Assembly: GCA_024138025.1 (NCBI GenBank)
Contig: JAMXBD010004289.1
Location: forward strand, 1 to 64,000
Direction of reading: 5' to 3'
Origin: Combretum micranthum
Taxonomy: Eukaryota > Streptophyta > Magnoliopsida > Myrtales > Combretaceae
Length of the DNA stretch: 64,000 bases
Shown: piece after piece, positions 35,773 to 46,089 of the stretch
Numbering within the stretch: position 1 is the first letter of the stretch
Layout of the letters: each line of letters starts with the position of its first letter
Notes under the pieces: model-generated
Told to the model about the DNA's origin: nothing
What the model saw: the letters and a program-made list of their open reading frames with translations, nothing else
Databases searched by the model: none
Position numbers and translations under genes: made by a program

Positions 35773-36909
35773 GCTCCTTGGGTGAGACCAGGGAACGAGC
35801 TAGAAATTTCCCAAAAGAACTGATGACCATGGTGGAATACAATTGAGATTAAGATAGTTGTGTGAGGATTTTGCTTAGCAAGGAACCCCCGGACTATAGG
35901 AGAGATTTCAGATTATGGAAGGAAGGGTTAAGATTTACTAGATAGGTAGCTGTGGTTGACCAACTGAGATACGACCCTATGGGAAGAAGGAATTAGACCA
36001 AGTTGGAGACAATCTATATCCTATAACGAATCATGGTAGAATATGGGCATGAGCCCATGACTAAAGAAGCCACCTTTATTTTGAAGAATGAGGGAAACCC
36101 GACCCCTCCAGACTTTAGGGTATGGATCCCTATAGGTCCTTTATATATGTATGCTCATGATAATTTGTATGACCACCATGATTGGAACATAGCGGATGCC
36201 TGGAACCATATTACATGGCATGCAATTTACTTAGACATTCTTCCACCACGTGTAATCATTCCACCTCCACCAGCTAGTGACACAGGCATGCAATTGATTG
36301 ATGCACCTGTGATTGGAGTGAATAATGAGGTTAATGAGGAAGTGGAGGAGGAAGAAGAAGAAGAGGACCCCGAGGAGGATCTTAACTGGAGGAAAATGTA
36401 GTACTAGAACCCTACCCCACCCATAGAGCCGGAAGTGGAAGTAAATCCGGAAACCTAATCAAATTGTGTGGGATTTAATCGAGTGTTGGAATTCCTGATA
36501 GTGGGAGGGTAGAGCCTGAATTAGATCCCATGTTATGGAGGATGTTTACATTGAGGGTGAATATCCACCTGTGCTTGATGTGGCAGTATTAGAACCAGTA
36601 GCTTCCGGACCAATGGAAGTGGAAAATGTGGATGAAGAACTTAGGAGAGGACCCGAGATAGTAGAGAACCAGGTGGATGAACCCGAAGCAAGAGGTGATG
36701 AGGAAGAAGTGAGCCCGAGGGAAGGGCAAGAAACAGAAGAAGAGGAGGAAAGTGAAGAGCAAGACCAAGAGCCTTTAGTCCGACCCGCTAGGAGGCGGAG
36801 GATGAATGTAAGGGAATACCTTAGTCTGTTTGTCCAACAGGACGATGATGGTTCTTCCAGTAGGAGACAACCTTCTAGTTCGACCTCTGATGATGCTAAT
36901 GATGAGTGA
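35773..36909 (+). pseudogene. Element E ORF0 (pre-gag conserved ORF)
   Basis: Unrecognised protein, best preserved in its middle and C-terminal parts. It follows TTGTTGTAG (35772), a good 3' splice-site sequence. Then ETRERARNF, TMVEYN, WKEGLRFTR, VVDQLRYDPMGRRN, TKLETIYIL, IMVEYGHEPMTKEATF, PPDFRVWIPIGPLYMYAHD, WNHITWHAIYLDILPPRVI. From 36033 to 36399 it is open (122 codons); after a break it is open again at 36535-36909, where it is strongly acidic and ends RRRRMNVREYLSLFVQQDDD ... STSDDANDE. Two stops are TGG to TAG changes relative to B (FTR*VAVV, RRN*TKL). The acidic tail and basic RRRRM patch could suggest nucleic-acid or chromatin contact, but that is a guess. Confidence 0.65.
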
Positions 36910-37455
36910 AGGTTGAAAAGATAGCCAAACCCATGAAGTCCAAGTGAAGTCCTTGTTTTCCTTATTTTGTAGTAGGCAATGCGGGATGCCAATTTGCCTT
37001 AGGATTTCTAGATAGTTTAGTATTTTGTTCTTTCTTTTTCCCTGTATTTTGTTCTGTTTCCAAAAATAAGGAAAAATGTTTATAATTGGAACTAGAATAT
37101 AGCTAGCCAAATTTTGTGGACAAAAATCTCCGATAAAAAATTTGTATGGCTCACTAAAGCAATGAAGAATCATGTTTATTTCAAAAGAAGGAAGTTATGG
37201 GAATCAAGCATGCTAGACATTAGACATAAAGAGCATTAACCACATAAAAACTTCATAAGCATTCATTCATTCAAGTTATTATTTTGAGATTGCAACTTAT
37301 TCCCTTATGTATGAATTCTTTTGTTTCTCCTTATGATTATATGAAGTTTATGAAATTCAATTCCTTTTTGAAATTTGATTTCCGAATTCTCGCAAAGTTG
37401 TGAACCTTGTTTGACAAATTAATTCCCCTGAAAATTGAAAACGTTCTAAAAATGC
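36910..37455. other. Spacer between ORF0 and gag in element E
   Basis: Non-coding, homologous to the spacer of B. It contains TTCCTTATTTTGTAG/TAGGCAATGC near 36970, which could act as an acceptor. Nothing else recognised. Confidence 0.6.
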
Positions 37456-38872
37456 TAAAATTTATTAAACAATGTATAAACAGACGAAACCAACGGATTC
37501 AGAATCAAGAGCAAGAATCTCTCCCGAACGAAGCCGACCAACCGGCTGTACCATAACCAATCCACGAGGAGTAGCACCCTAGAACCAGCAGGTGATGTGT
37601 TGAATGTGATTGGACAATTGGCCAATCTCTTGAATACATTCATCCAGAACCAAAACCTAGTTCAGAACCCGCACCAAGGATAAAGTGTCCGGGATTCTGC
37701 TCCGCATCCACCACCACCTGCGGATCACCGAGAAGTGACTGCTGAAGCACTTGCTCCACAGGAGGAGCATTCCTTCAATGTGCCCTTACCACCACCTCCA
37801 CCATACCGAAGGACTCACCGAAGCTCCTTATCGGACTTCATTAAAAGTAACCGGTATTTTGATGGGGCGTTTGGTAAACCTAATGAGGCCGATGACTGGT
37901 TAGCTCAAATTGAGTGATCTTTTGCTACTTATGAGATTCCACCCTATTTACAACTGGAGTATGGAACTTATATGTTGAGATACAATGCGAGGGTTTGGTG
38001 GGACTCTAAGAGAAGAAGCTTGACTTCCCCGGTTACATGGGAATCTTTTCGCCGGGAATTCTTGGACAATTACTTTCCCTCCAGCTTGAGAGTAAAGTAT
38101 AGTGCCGACTTCCTCCATGTTAAACAAAAAGGGAGAACCGTGGAACAATATGAAACTGAGTTTGTCTACTTATTGCAATATGCACTTGAGTCTTTCAGGG
38201 ATGGTGAGGAGTTGAAGAAACAGGTATTTTTTATAGGCCTGGATGAGAAATTACGGATTAAATTGGAAGAATTTGGAGTAAAGACCTACCCTGAGTTGGT
38301 GGGAAAGGCTCGAGTGATTGAAGGGGCCAGGAAAAGGCAATACCAAGAACCCGACAAAAGAGTATTCGGGAAAAGGCCTTTTGATGCCTCAAGTTCAGGA
38401 TTTAAAGAAAGAGGTACAGACCGTACCAAGGATTTGAGGATGACGCTAGTGGAAAGCCGACTCAGTTTAAGGGCAATGTCACTTGTTGGAAATGTAAGGG
38501 GGACTCATGTTCCTAGGCAATGTCCACTGTTGAGGAACAAATGTCATTATTGTGGCGATGCTGGCCAAATGGTTTATACGTGCCCAAAGAAGATGGCCGT
38601 GACTTGCTTTATTTGCAAGGAGAAGGGGCACTTAGCCTCTGAATGTTCGCAACAAAAAAGTGTGGCTACTCGACCCTTTGAGACTTCGAGCAATACCAAC
38701 CCTATGAGGTCAGGTAGTAAAAGTGGGAGCCGTGCAGCTTCAGCAATGCATGGGATGAGGCTTTGTAACTTCGAAGGCCAGTAGATGGTAGAGGAAGATG
38801 AAGATGAGGAAGTGGAATTGGCGTCTATGGATCAAAGCGACGGCGCGGATGGCGGTTTGGTGACAGGTTAGT
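37456..38872 (+). pseudogene. Element E gag
   Basis: Capsid/nucleocapsid precursor. A basic N-terminus (NRRNQRIQNQEQ near 37480) is followed by stops; the frame seen in B's MTAEAPAP starts here with GTG instead of ATG (37735). LPPPPPYRR, DWLAQIE, then an in-frame TGA at about 37915 (B has ERSF; an Arg codon became stop). A 270-codon open stretch (37972-38784) has RREFLDNYFPSSLRVK, RTVEQYETEF, and zinc knuckles CHYCGDAGQMVYTC (the His is replaced by Gln, so this finger is probably non-functional) and CFICKEKGHLASEC. It ends at TAG where B has Trp (EGQW), followed by an acidic tail. Confidence 0.9.
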
Positions 38873-38879
38873 AGCAGAA

Positions 38880-39420
38880 ACCCTCTTAAGTTGAAAGTAA
38901 TTTATTTATTTAAATTGTTGTCTGAATTAAATTGAATGTGTTGATGGAAAGCTGGAAGTTAAAAACCCCACATAGGTAGCTATGAGAGTGTTTTAGGGTT
39001 GAGAAGTGATGGATGTTTGTTGACCACAGGACACATATGGTGAATAAAATGGAGGCTTATGTTTTGTTTGATACGGAAGCGACACATTCGTTCATCATCA
39101 CCACTATTTGCTAATCAACTTGGATTACCTATAGCCACAACTACTGTTAGCCTGAGGATTAAGACACCTACCAGAAGTGTCGTGTCAACTTGAAAATTAA
39201 TAAAGGATTGTCCATTGGAAATTCACGGACACCACTCCAAAAGTGATTTAATAATATTGGGGATAAGTAAATACGAAGTCATCCTTGGAATGAATTAGTT
39301 AAGTAAGGTAAAAGCTGTAGTGGATTGCCAAAGGAGAATGGTGTGTTTCTATGATCAATCGGGAGGAGAAGTGGAGTTTGTGGGAGAAACCTTAGTTCCG
39401 AGAAAGTTCTGATTGAACTC
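38880..39420 (+). pseudogene. Element E protease, active site altered
   Basis: Aspartic protease remnant. The active-site loop reads LFDTEATHS at about 39065 where A and B have LFDTGATHS, so the essential Gly is Glu. A frameshift follows. Further on: QLGLPIATTTVSLRIKTP, LIKDCPLEIHG and KYEVILGMN with a stop. Gag-Pol processing would fail. Confidence 0.85.
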
Positions 39421-40712
39421 TTTCGAGTTAATGATGGAGGATGAAGAGATGGTCCCTATTGAAGGTATTTTAGATGAAGAGGAAACTCGGGAGGAAAAGG
39501 ACATACCGGTGGTAAACGAATATTTGGATATGTTTCTAGAGATTTTGCCTGGATTACCACCAAAGAGAGAAATTGATTTTGAGATTGTTTTAGCTCCAAA
39601 CACCGAACCGATATCCAAAGCGCCATACCGGATGGCACCAGCTGAGTTAAAGGAGTTAAAGACACAATTACAAGAACTTTTGGATCAGAAATTCATAAGA
39701 CCAAGTGTGTCACCATGGGACACACCTGTCTTGTTTGTAAAGAAAAAGGATGGATTAATGAGATTGTGTATCGATTATCGTGAGTTAAATAAAGTGACTG
39801 TCAAGAATCGATATCCTTTGCCAAGAATCGACGATTTGTTTGATCAACTACAAGGGGCTTGTGTGTTGTCACGCATTGATCTGCGTTCGAGATACCATCA
39901 GTTAAGAATAAAGCCTGGGGATGTACCAAAGACGGCTTTTCATACTCGTTATGGACATTACGAGTTTTTGGTTATGTCGTTTGGGCTGACTAATGCACCA
40001 GCTGCATTTATGGATCTCATGAACAGAGGTTACAAGCCAATTTTGGACAAGTGTGTAATAGTCTTCATAGACACTATCCTAATATATTCGAAGACCAAGG
40101 AACCACACGAAGAACATCTTTATTTGGCGTTGTAAACTTTAAGAGAAAACAAGTTGTACGTCAAATTATCCAAATGTGATTTTTGGTTGGACAAAATATC
40201 TTTTCTTGGACATGTGGTAGCTGGTGAAGGAATATTAGTTGACCCCAAAAAGATTAAGGCCGTAGTGGATTGGGAAAAGCCACATATGGTTACTGAAGTA
40301 AGAAGTTTCTTGGGATTGGCTGGCTACTATCGCAAGTTTGTGAAGGATTTCTCGAAGATAGCCAAGCCGCTGACTCAATTGACCCAAAAGAATGAGAAAT
40401 TTGTTTGGATAGATAAGAGGGAACAGAGTTTCCAGGAATTGAAACAACGATTGGTATCAGCATCGATTTTGGTTCTACTGGACCTGGAAAAGTCCTATAC
40501 GGTGCATAGTGACGCCTCAAGGAATGGCCTTGGATGCGTATTAATGCAGGAAGGGAAAGTTATTGCATATGCTTCTCGACAGTTGAGACCCCACGAGCAT
40601 AACTACCCTACACATGACCTAGAATTGGCCGCAGTTATCTTCGCCTTGAAACTATGGAGACACTATTTAAATGGACAGAGGTGTGAGATATACACAGATC
40701 ATAAGAGTCTTA
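39413..40712 (+). pseudogene. Element E reverse transcriptase and partial RNase H
   Basis: A 240-codon open stretch (39413-40135) covers the linker ([20 protein letters not shown]) and RT ([36 protein letters not shown]). The catalytic motif is [10 protein letters not shown] at about 40066; B and A have VFIDDILxY, so the second catalytic Asp is Thr. A TAA at 40133 replaces Gln of LALQTL. The rest (40154-40712) holds [20 protein letters not shown] and [15 protein letters not shown] and is cut after IYTDHKSL by the Athila LTR. This copy could not make cDNA by itself. Confidence 0.92.
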
Positions 40713-41743
40713 TGATGCTATAATTAGTGGAGAATTTTTAAGCATCTATTCCAGTAAGCCTACTAGGCCTTCTATTGTAATATAACATAAATCAAGTGTC
40801 GATCCCACGAAGATCTATTAACTACTAGACAGTTATCAACTAATACTAATATCTAGGCAATTGATCTTTTCAAAATAATTAAATTAAACTAAATTATCTA
40901 ATTAAATATCTATATTAATGCAATGAGCTTTTGAAGAGAGGGATATGGTGGAAAAATATGGGAAGGAGCAGAATCCACTTTAAACTATTGCCAATCAACT
41001 TGAACTCATATTATAATAATAATTAGATTCATAAACATTCATATGAAATTGTCAAGAATTAAAAACCGAATTTAAAAACCTTTTAAACCACAAAATAATT
41101 CAATAACTTCCGCTAAATAAATTATTTGTGGAATCAAAATTACAATTATAAACCTTCCGATTTTATAATTGACTAATACTTTATATTAACATCCCCTAAT
41201 TCCTTAGTGAGAAATCAATATAAAACATTGCATTAATGTTTATGGACAATTTCTAAATTAGATTAAACTACGCCGCTTCCGTAATTGCAATTTAATCACA
41301 ATTTATGAATTCATATGAACCCTAATTTCCCTTCCAAGTTATCAGAATTCCTATACACCAAATATATGATGAATAATCAGAACTCAATATGAATATATCA
41401 TGATTCTAACTATCTTATAATATGGATTCAAAGATCATTTTAGCATGTTTAAAGCTTCATCAATTTCCCACTAAAAGAATTTAGCTATTCATGAATGATG
41501 ATTCAAAAATCAGATAAGAAATTACAAATGAATTCATTATGATCACAATATTCAGATATATGAATTGCATAAAAAGAATAAGAATAGATATCACCAATTC
41601 AAAATACCAAAGCTTCACTTGCAATTTCTTGAATAACTTCAAATATCTCTTAAAAAATCTCTAATGAATGCTTAATTCTAATCTATGAATTATAGTATGA
41701 TTTAGAGCTACTTTGGATTGTCTGAAAGTGAGGAGAAGACCCC

Positions 41744-41752
41744 CTATTTATA
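41744..41752 (-). promoter_or_regulatory. TATA box of Athila LTR1
   Basis: Minus strand CCTATAAATAGGGGGTC, about 50 nt downstream of the first GCCGGC word. LTR2 has the same at 52977-52985. Confidence 0.85.
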
Positions 41753-41799
41753 GGAAAAATTTCGTGCAAAACATTAAATGATCTTTGCCATTTCACTTT

Positions 41800-42340
41800 G
41801 TATGCCGGCAGTTATGGATCCTACGCCGGCGGCTTATAGGCGGCGTATCTTCAAATTATCCTTAGAGCAGGCAGTTCACTGGCAGCCTTCAATATCAGTT
41901 ACTTATGTAGGCCGCTTCTACGCCGGCAGCTTAGATGTAGATCTAGCCGGCGTATGTGGTCAGAAATGAAGCGTTGGGCTGATTTATAATGAACGCCGTC
42001 CCAAAGCCGGCGGCTTTACACTGGCGTTGGCATTCCAACAGATTTGTTGCTTCATTTTCCTCCAAGCATTTAATGGCTTCATGTCTCTTGAGATCTTTGA
42101 TGTACGCTGCCTCAAAGCCGGCGGCTTAGGTGCCGGCTTATAATGTAACTCATTCAAAGCTGGTGATGTTTCATTTCTGGACTGCCACCTTTCAAGTACG
42201 CTGGCTTCTTCATCTTCTACGCTGGCAGCTTTGAGGCGGCTTTGAGGGTAGTTGAAACTTATGCTCGGCAAAGCTGGCTGTGTTGCAACGGACTTGGGTT
42301 TTACGCCGTTTGAAAGCCGGCAGCTTTGAATGTTGAATTG
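41800..42340. repeat. GCCGGC-rich array in U3 of LTR1
   Basis: At least eight GCCGGC cores in about 540 bp, usually in the context taCGCCGGCgGCTTa or AAAGCCGGCGGCTTT; many are near-palindromes. They sit in AT-rich DNA immediately upstream of the LTR TATA box. Spacing is irregular, so this is not a simple tandem repeat. Confidence 0.85.
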
Positions 42341-42495
42341 TCGGCCTTGACTTCAATTTTTCTTATTTTCGATTGAAATTCTTTTGTTTTGATTTCTTTG
42401 TTCAAATTAGTCCTGAAACATAAAATTTAATCAAAACAAATATCCATTCTAGCTCTTTTGATCATCAAGAATTTGTATAAAATATGATCTTATCA

Positions 42496-42508
42496 ATTCC
42501 CTCACACT
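42496..42508 (-). other. Polypurine tract of D1
   Basis: Plus strand attccctcacact, coding strand AGTGTGAGGGAAT, directly beside LTR1. The full context on the coding strand (CTTGAGGACAAGCAAAAATTCAAGTGTG) is the usual Athila/Tat PPT setting. One G is A relative to D2's AGTGTGGGGGAAT. Confidence 0.88.
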
Positions 42509-44227
42509 TGAATTTTTGCTTGTCCTCAAGCAAAATAATGAAGAACAACATGAAATCTCTTATAGATAGCACAATTTTTCCAATTTAATCACAATTTCTT
42601 TAACTTGTTTTTCTTGTAGCTACAGCTCTAACCATACTAATTTCCTGCAATTAGTGTACTATAATCAAAATTAAGAATTTAATCCAAACAAAACAAGTTT
42701 TAATCTCAACTTTTAACAAAAGAACATTCTATTCAAAAGAAAATACTCAATCCGCTAAAGAAAAATGCTCATTTAAACTTCATTGGATTTTTAGTTTTTT
42801 TTTTTAATATATATTCTAAGTAACACAAAATGAAAGCATGCGGTATCCACTTTTTCCCTATAATTTCTCCTTCTTTATTATAAGTCTTATTCCTTTGGAT
42901 TTTTGCATTCATTTTTCTTTTTCTTTTTCAAGCATTTATTTTTTCTAGGAGGTTTTTGCCTCCATCTTTTTGCTTTTCAAAGCTCAAGAAATGAACTTTT
43001 GCCATTCTTCCCTTCTCGTTATAGTGAGTTCATTGAGTCGGCACATCCCAGGCTCATCACCTAAGTGACCAGGTTTCAAAATACCCCTAAGAACTCTTCC
43101 TCACTTTAATATTCAAGTTCAGATACTCATAACTCAAAATTTCAAGTCAGAGGAGTAGTGGTTATGCTTGTTTCTTTCTTTTTGAATGCAATACAATATC
43201 AAAGACTTATTTTTATGAAGAATCACTAAGTTTAAAAGTTTCTTCTACCTCTTTCACCAAATGTTAAAATTCAAAGAATATATACAAACTAAAATTTTCT
43301 AGAAGTAGACCTGTTTATTTTTCACAAAAGGACTCGACCAGCTCTTAAATTTCCAATTCCAAAGTTAAAAACCAAGAAAACTTATTTCTTAAAGATTTTA
43401 CAACTTAATTTTAACTTAGTAAACCAATCACAACAGTAGGTGAATAAGATGTTGTTACAAGTCAATTTCATTGCTTTCAGACTTTTGCTTTGTACTATCT
43501 CCAAATTTAAGAGATTTTTGAAAAAATTTTGGCGAAAAAATTTTGGCAGAATTTCCTCATAATTTTCTTTCAAACAAAATATACAAGGTTGAGATTTTCA
43601 ATTACAAATAACAGCAACGGTCAACAGATCATATTCATCACTTCAATTCAACACTGCATGTACTTGTATCCCTTCCCCCACACTTCAACCAAACAGTGTC
43701 CTCATTGTTTTGCAATAAATAAAGCAGAGGAAAGGAATAAGAAATGAAGATACTTCCCTGAAGTCAGTTGAATCATAGTCATCAAAATTTTGCATCGCAA
43801 GTGAATTTGCTTTGCCTGTTTCCTGTAATCACTATAAAAGAAAAAAAAAAAAGCAAAAACAAAAGAAAATAAAAGCAAAAAAATAAAAACAAAAAACTAA
43901 AGGAGTTTACCCACAGAACTTGGGTACTCAATAAATATATAAAGGCCAAAAATAAAAATATAGACATCAAATAAAATCGAATAAGAGCTAGAAGGGACTC
44001 TAGCTCTCCGGCCCTAGGCTCTGTCTGCTGCTGTCCTCAGGTGTGTGTCTCTCAGTATCTCCTGGGCTGGCTATCTGTGTATGCTCAGAACTGAGCCTAT
44101 CTGAGTGATGTGATTCAGATGAAGTCTGGTAGGTCATGCCAGCCCCCGTCTCTGGGCTAATGCAGCAGATGGCCGTCTTTAGCACCTCAAAGATAGTCTT
44201 TTTGAATTTCTTATTTTTCTTCTTTTC
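42509..44227 (-). other. Non-coding region between env-position ORF and PPT (D1)
   Basis: About 1.7 kb without convincing coding sequence, AT-rich with T-rich tracts (42800-42950) and an A-rich tract (43830-43900). It is conserved almost throughout in D2 (53712-55408). Short ORFs rich in Phe/Leu here are low-complexity products. Confidence 0.6.
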
Positions 44228-45273
44228 CTACTCATGACTATCTCTGAGCTTCTGGTTCTGGCGCTTCAATTCCTCAACATCCAGCCTAAGCTGGTCCATG
44301 CCATATGCTGATGAAGCGCCTGCAGGAGGAGGTGGAGGAGCAGATGTGGAGGGAATCTCAAATGGGACTTCTCCAGGAAAAATGTCCTGGTACTCAACCT
44401 CCTCTAAAATCGGTGGTTGTGCTCCCCTGGGGTTTTTCAGCAATCCCCAGCCTCTAGATGGTGCAGATGTGATCCTCTTGCACTCAAACACCTCGTCATC
44501 CTGTGGAGGCTCAAAAATGTTCATCCCCTTCAATAACCGAGTAATGTAGCCTCCACAGCCCAGACCTCTTGTCTCCGTGTCATCTGCCTGCCGGTATAGA
44601 AAATTCGCCACCTCCACCCCAAGATCAATCCGATAGCCTATAACAAGGCTATATAGGTAGAACATGTCGAACGTAGTCACCTTGCTGTGACTGGTCTGCT
44701 TGCAACATAAGGTGTGTGTAAGAATATGGTGGATCAGCTTGTGCTCGACATCTCTGAAAGATGTGGCCAGTGACTTGGATGGACAAGGACTCATTTGCTC
44801 TCTCAGGAGCAACCAGCTGGAACCAATAACCCTCTTGAGTCATGTTTGCCGGCCAACTATTGGGCAGATTCCTATGTTCCTCCTCACTATCGTACAATCC
44901 CAAAATGTGGCCTATCTATTTCAACTTCACCTCCCTAATCTGTCCATAGGCCTAGAACTGGAAAGTAGACTCCTCTCGGTCCAGGATGTTCTTCACAGTG
45001 GACAAGAACTCAATCGTCAAGTTCTTGTAAGCAGGCTCCCGAAAATCAAATAGCCTGAGCCATGCTGGATCTTGAATAATCGCTCTGATTCTATCTACCA
45101 TCCCGAACTCATCTAGCAAACACTAGTCTAAGTACTGGATATTCAAAAAGTCCATCTTCACGAGCCTTTTCTTTCTATCTTTGGCGTATTGCTGACTGGA
45201 CAGCAAATTCTGGCTCTGTGAACCCGATGTAGAAGCATCAGCCGTTCATGGTCGTTTTTTTTTTTAGGGCCAT
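44228..45273 (-). pseudogene. D1 env-position ORF (putative plant transposon protein type)
   Basis: ORF in the position of the Athila 'env-like' gene, 348 codons in D2. It begins MAPKQKRPRTADAS in D2; in D1 an 11-A run after ATGGCCCT adds a base and shifts the frame. Motifs: DFREPAYKNLTIEFLST (about 45020), HHILTHTLCCKQTSH, TFDMFYLYSLVIGYRIDLGV, GCGGYITRLLKGMNIFE, then a Pro-rich linker and a short coiled-coil-like end (LRLDVEELKRQNQKLRDSHE). This layout resembles the family called 'putative plant transposon protein', which I recall as Pfam PF20167. No signal peptide or membrane helix is visible, so I would not call it an envelope glycoprotein. D1 has three stops where D2 has Trp or Gln. Confidence 0.75.
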
Positions 45274-45276
45274 TCT

Positions 45277-45954
45277 TGCAAATAATTTAAATTTAATTAG
45301 TGTTAAGGAATGCACAGTTTCAATGAATTTCTAATTTGTGCCTAAAATGAACAATTTTGATATCAAGGCATATAACTAAGTGAAGCCAATCATTCAATGA
45401 ATTGCATGGATCATTTACACTTGCATAATACAATCAAAGCTAGCAGCTTAGGCTTGCCAGCTTAGAATTGAACATTGGAATTTTGAAATTTTCAAGAAGA
45501 AATGTTTTTCAAAAATTTTTCCTTTAAAGTTCCAAAAACATTTTTCTACTGAATTTTCATTAAACTTGAGCACAATTCAAATTCCAACTTCAATTCGAAC
45601 AAATTTTAGCACAATGCAAGAATTGGAGTTACTAATTAATATGAAAGCAATCTAATCCAGCAGCTGTTCCATCAATTTATAAAAACCCCAATTTCGAAAT
45701 TTAACAAGCTCATGAACCCTAATTTTCCAATCTAGTAATTATCATGAATCAGCACATTATGGCTTGCAATTTCATTGTGTGGAACCGAAATCTTCCTTCA
45801 ATAGCAAATCAAGAATCATTCAAACAATCAAATGCATCAATAGCTGACATCGATATCAAGGATAATCATCAAACCCAAATCGAAAGATCCAAATAATCAA
45901 TGCAATATAATGGATTCACACAAATGATTAAGCATAAAGATCATTGAAACTTAC
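45277..45954 (-). other. Probable intron in the leader of the env-position ORF (D1)
   Basis: On the coding strand a consensus donor CCAA/GTAAGT (exon ends 45955) lies 678 nt upstream of ATTTGCAAG just before the ORF's ATG. In D2 the acceptor is a better TTATTTGCAG/GAATGG, and the interval is also 678 nt (56455-57132). The interval is AT-rich, as plant introns are. Spliced env-like transcripts are known from barley BAGY-2. Confidence 0.6.
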
Positions 45955-45989
45955 TTGGTAGATGGACTAAACACTATGGGTTGATGAAT

Positions 45990-46060
45990 GAGGGATGAAA
46001 CTTGTTGATTGAGAGTGAGAGAGGGAGAGCGAGTATGAGAGAATGAAAGAGAGAGAGAGG
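45990..46060 (-). promoter_or_regulatory. CT-rich leader upstream of env-position intron (D1)
   Basis: Coding strand runs of CTCTCTCTCTC then TCTCCCTCTCTCAC. This resembles a plant 5' untranslated leader or Y-patch. It sits between the GC-rich array and the splice donor. No clear TATA was seen; TTTAAAC occurs just upstream. Confidence 0.45.
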
Positions 46061-46089
46061 ATTTGTACCTGTTTAAAGCAATCTGCAGA

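Larger units (their letters stand above)
32176..40712 (+). mobile_element. Tekay-type Ty3/gypsy element E, truncated by Athila array
   Basis: Plus-strand sister of B: 5' LTR, PBS, ORF0, gag, protease, RT and the first half of RNase H. At 40712 it stops inside the RNase H motif IYTDHKSL, exactly where the Athila LTR1 begins. Integrase, PPT and 3' LTR are absent from the window. The simplest reading is that the Athila array inserted here and the remainder lies right of 64000. The copy is defective: the protease and RT active sites are both altered and several stops are present. Confidence 0.9.
40713..42495 (-). repeat. Athila LTR1 (3' LTR of D1)
   Basis: Plus-strand ends TGATGCTATAATTAG ... 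GATCTTATCA; reversed it starts TGATAAGATC. TATA box CTATAAATAGGGG (minus) at 41744-41752. The GCCGGC array at 41800-42340 lies just upstream of TATA, in U3. It is highly similar to LTR2, with scattered substitutions and short indels. Confidence 0.9.

Noticed and set aside
36546..36992. 148-codon ORF antisense to ORF0 of E (and a similar one at 23785-24126 in B)
   Set aside because: Low-complexity Ser-rich product, the complement of the acidic GAG/GAA-rich tail of ORF0; no independent conservation.
41800..42340. CRISPR-like or regular tandem array
   Set aside because: GCCGGC words are irregularly spaced in both orientations with no constant repeat-spacer size, inside a plant LTR.
43782..43970. 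Phe/Leu-rich ORF resembling a membrane protein (also at 54968-55153)
   Set aside because: Arises from an A-rich plus-strand tract in the non-coding region before the PPT; low complexity, no start context.
44228..45273. True viral envelope glycoprotein
   Set aside because: The position fits 'env-like', but no signal peptide, transmembrane segment or cleavage site is visible; the motifs resemble the plant transposon protein family instead.
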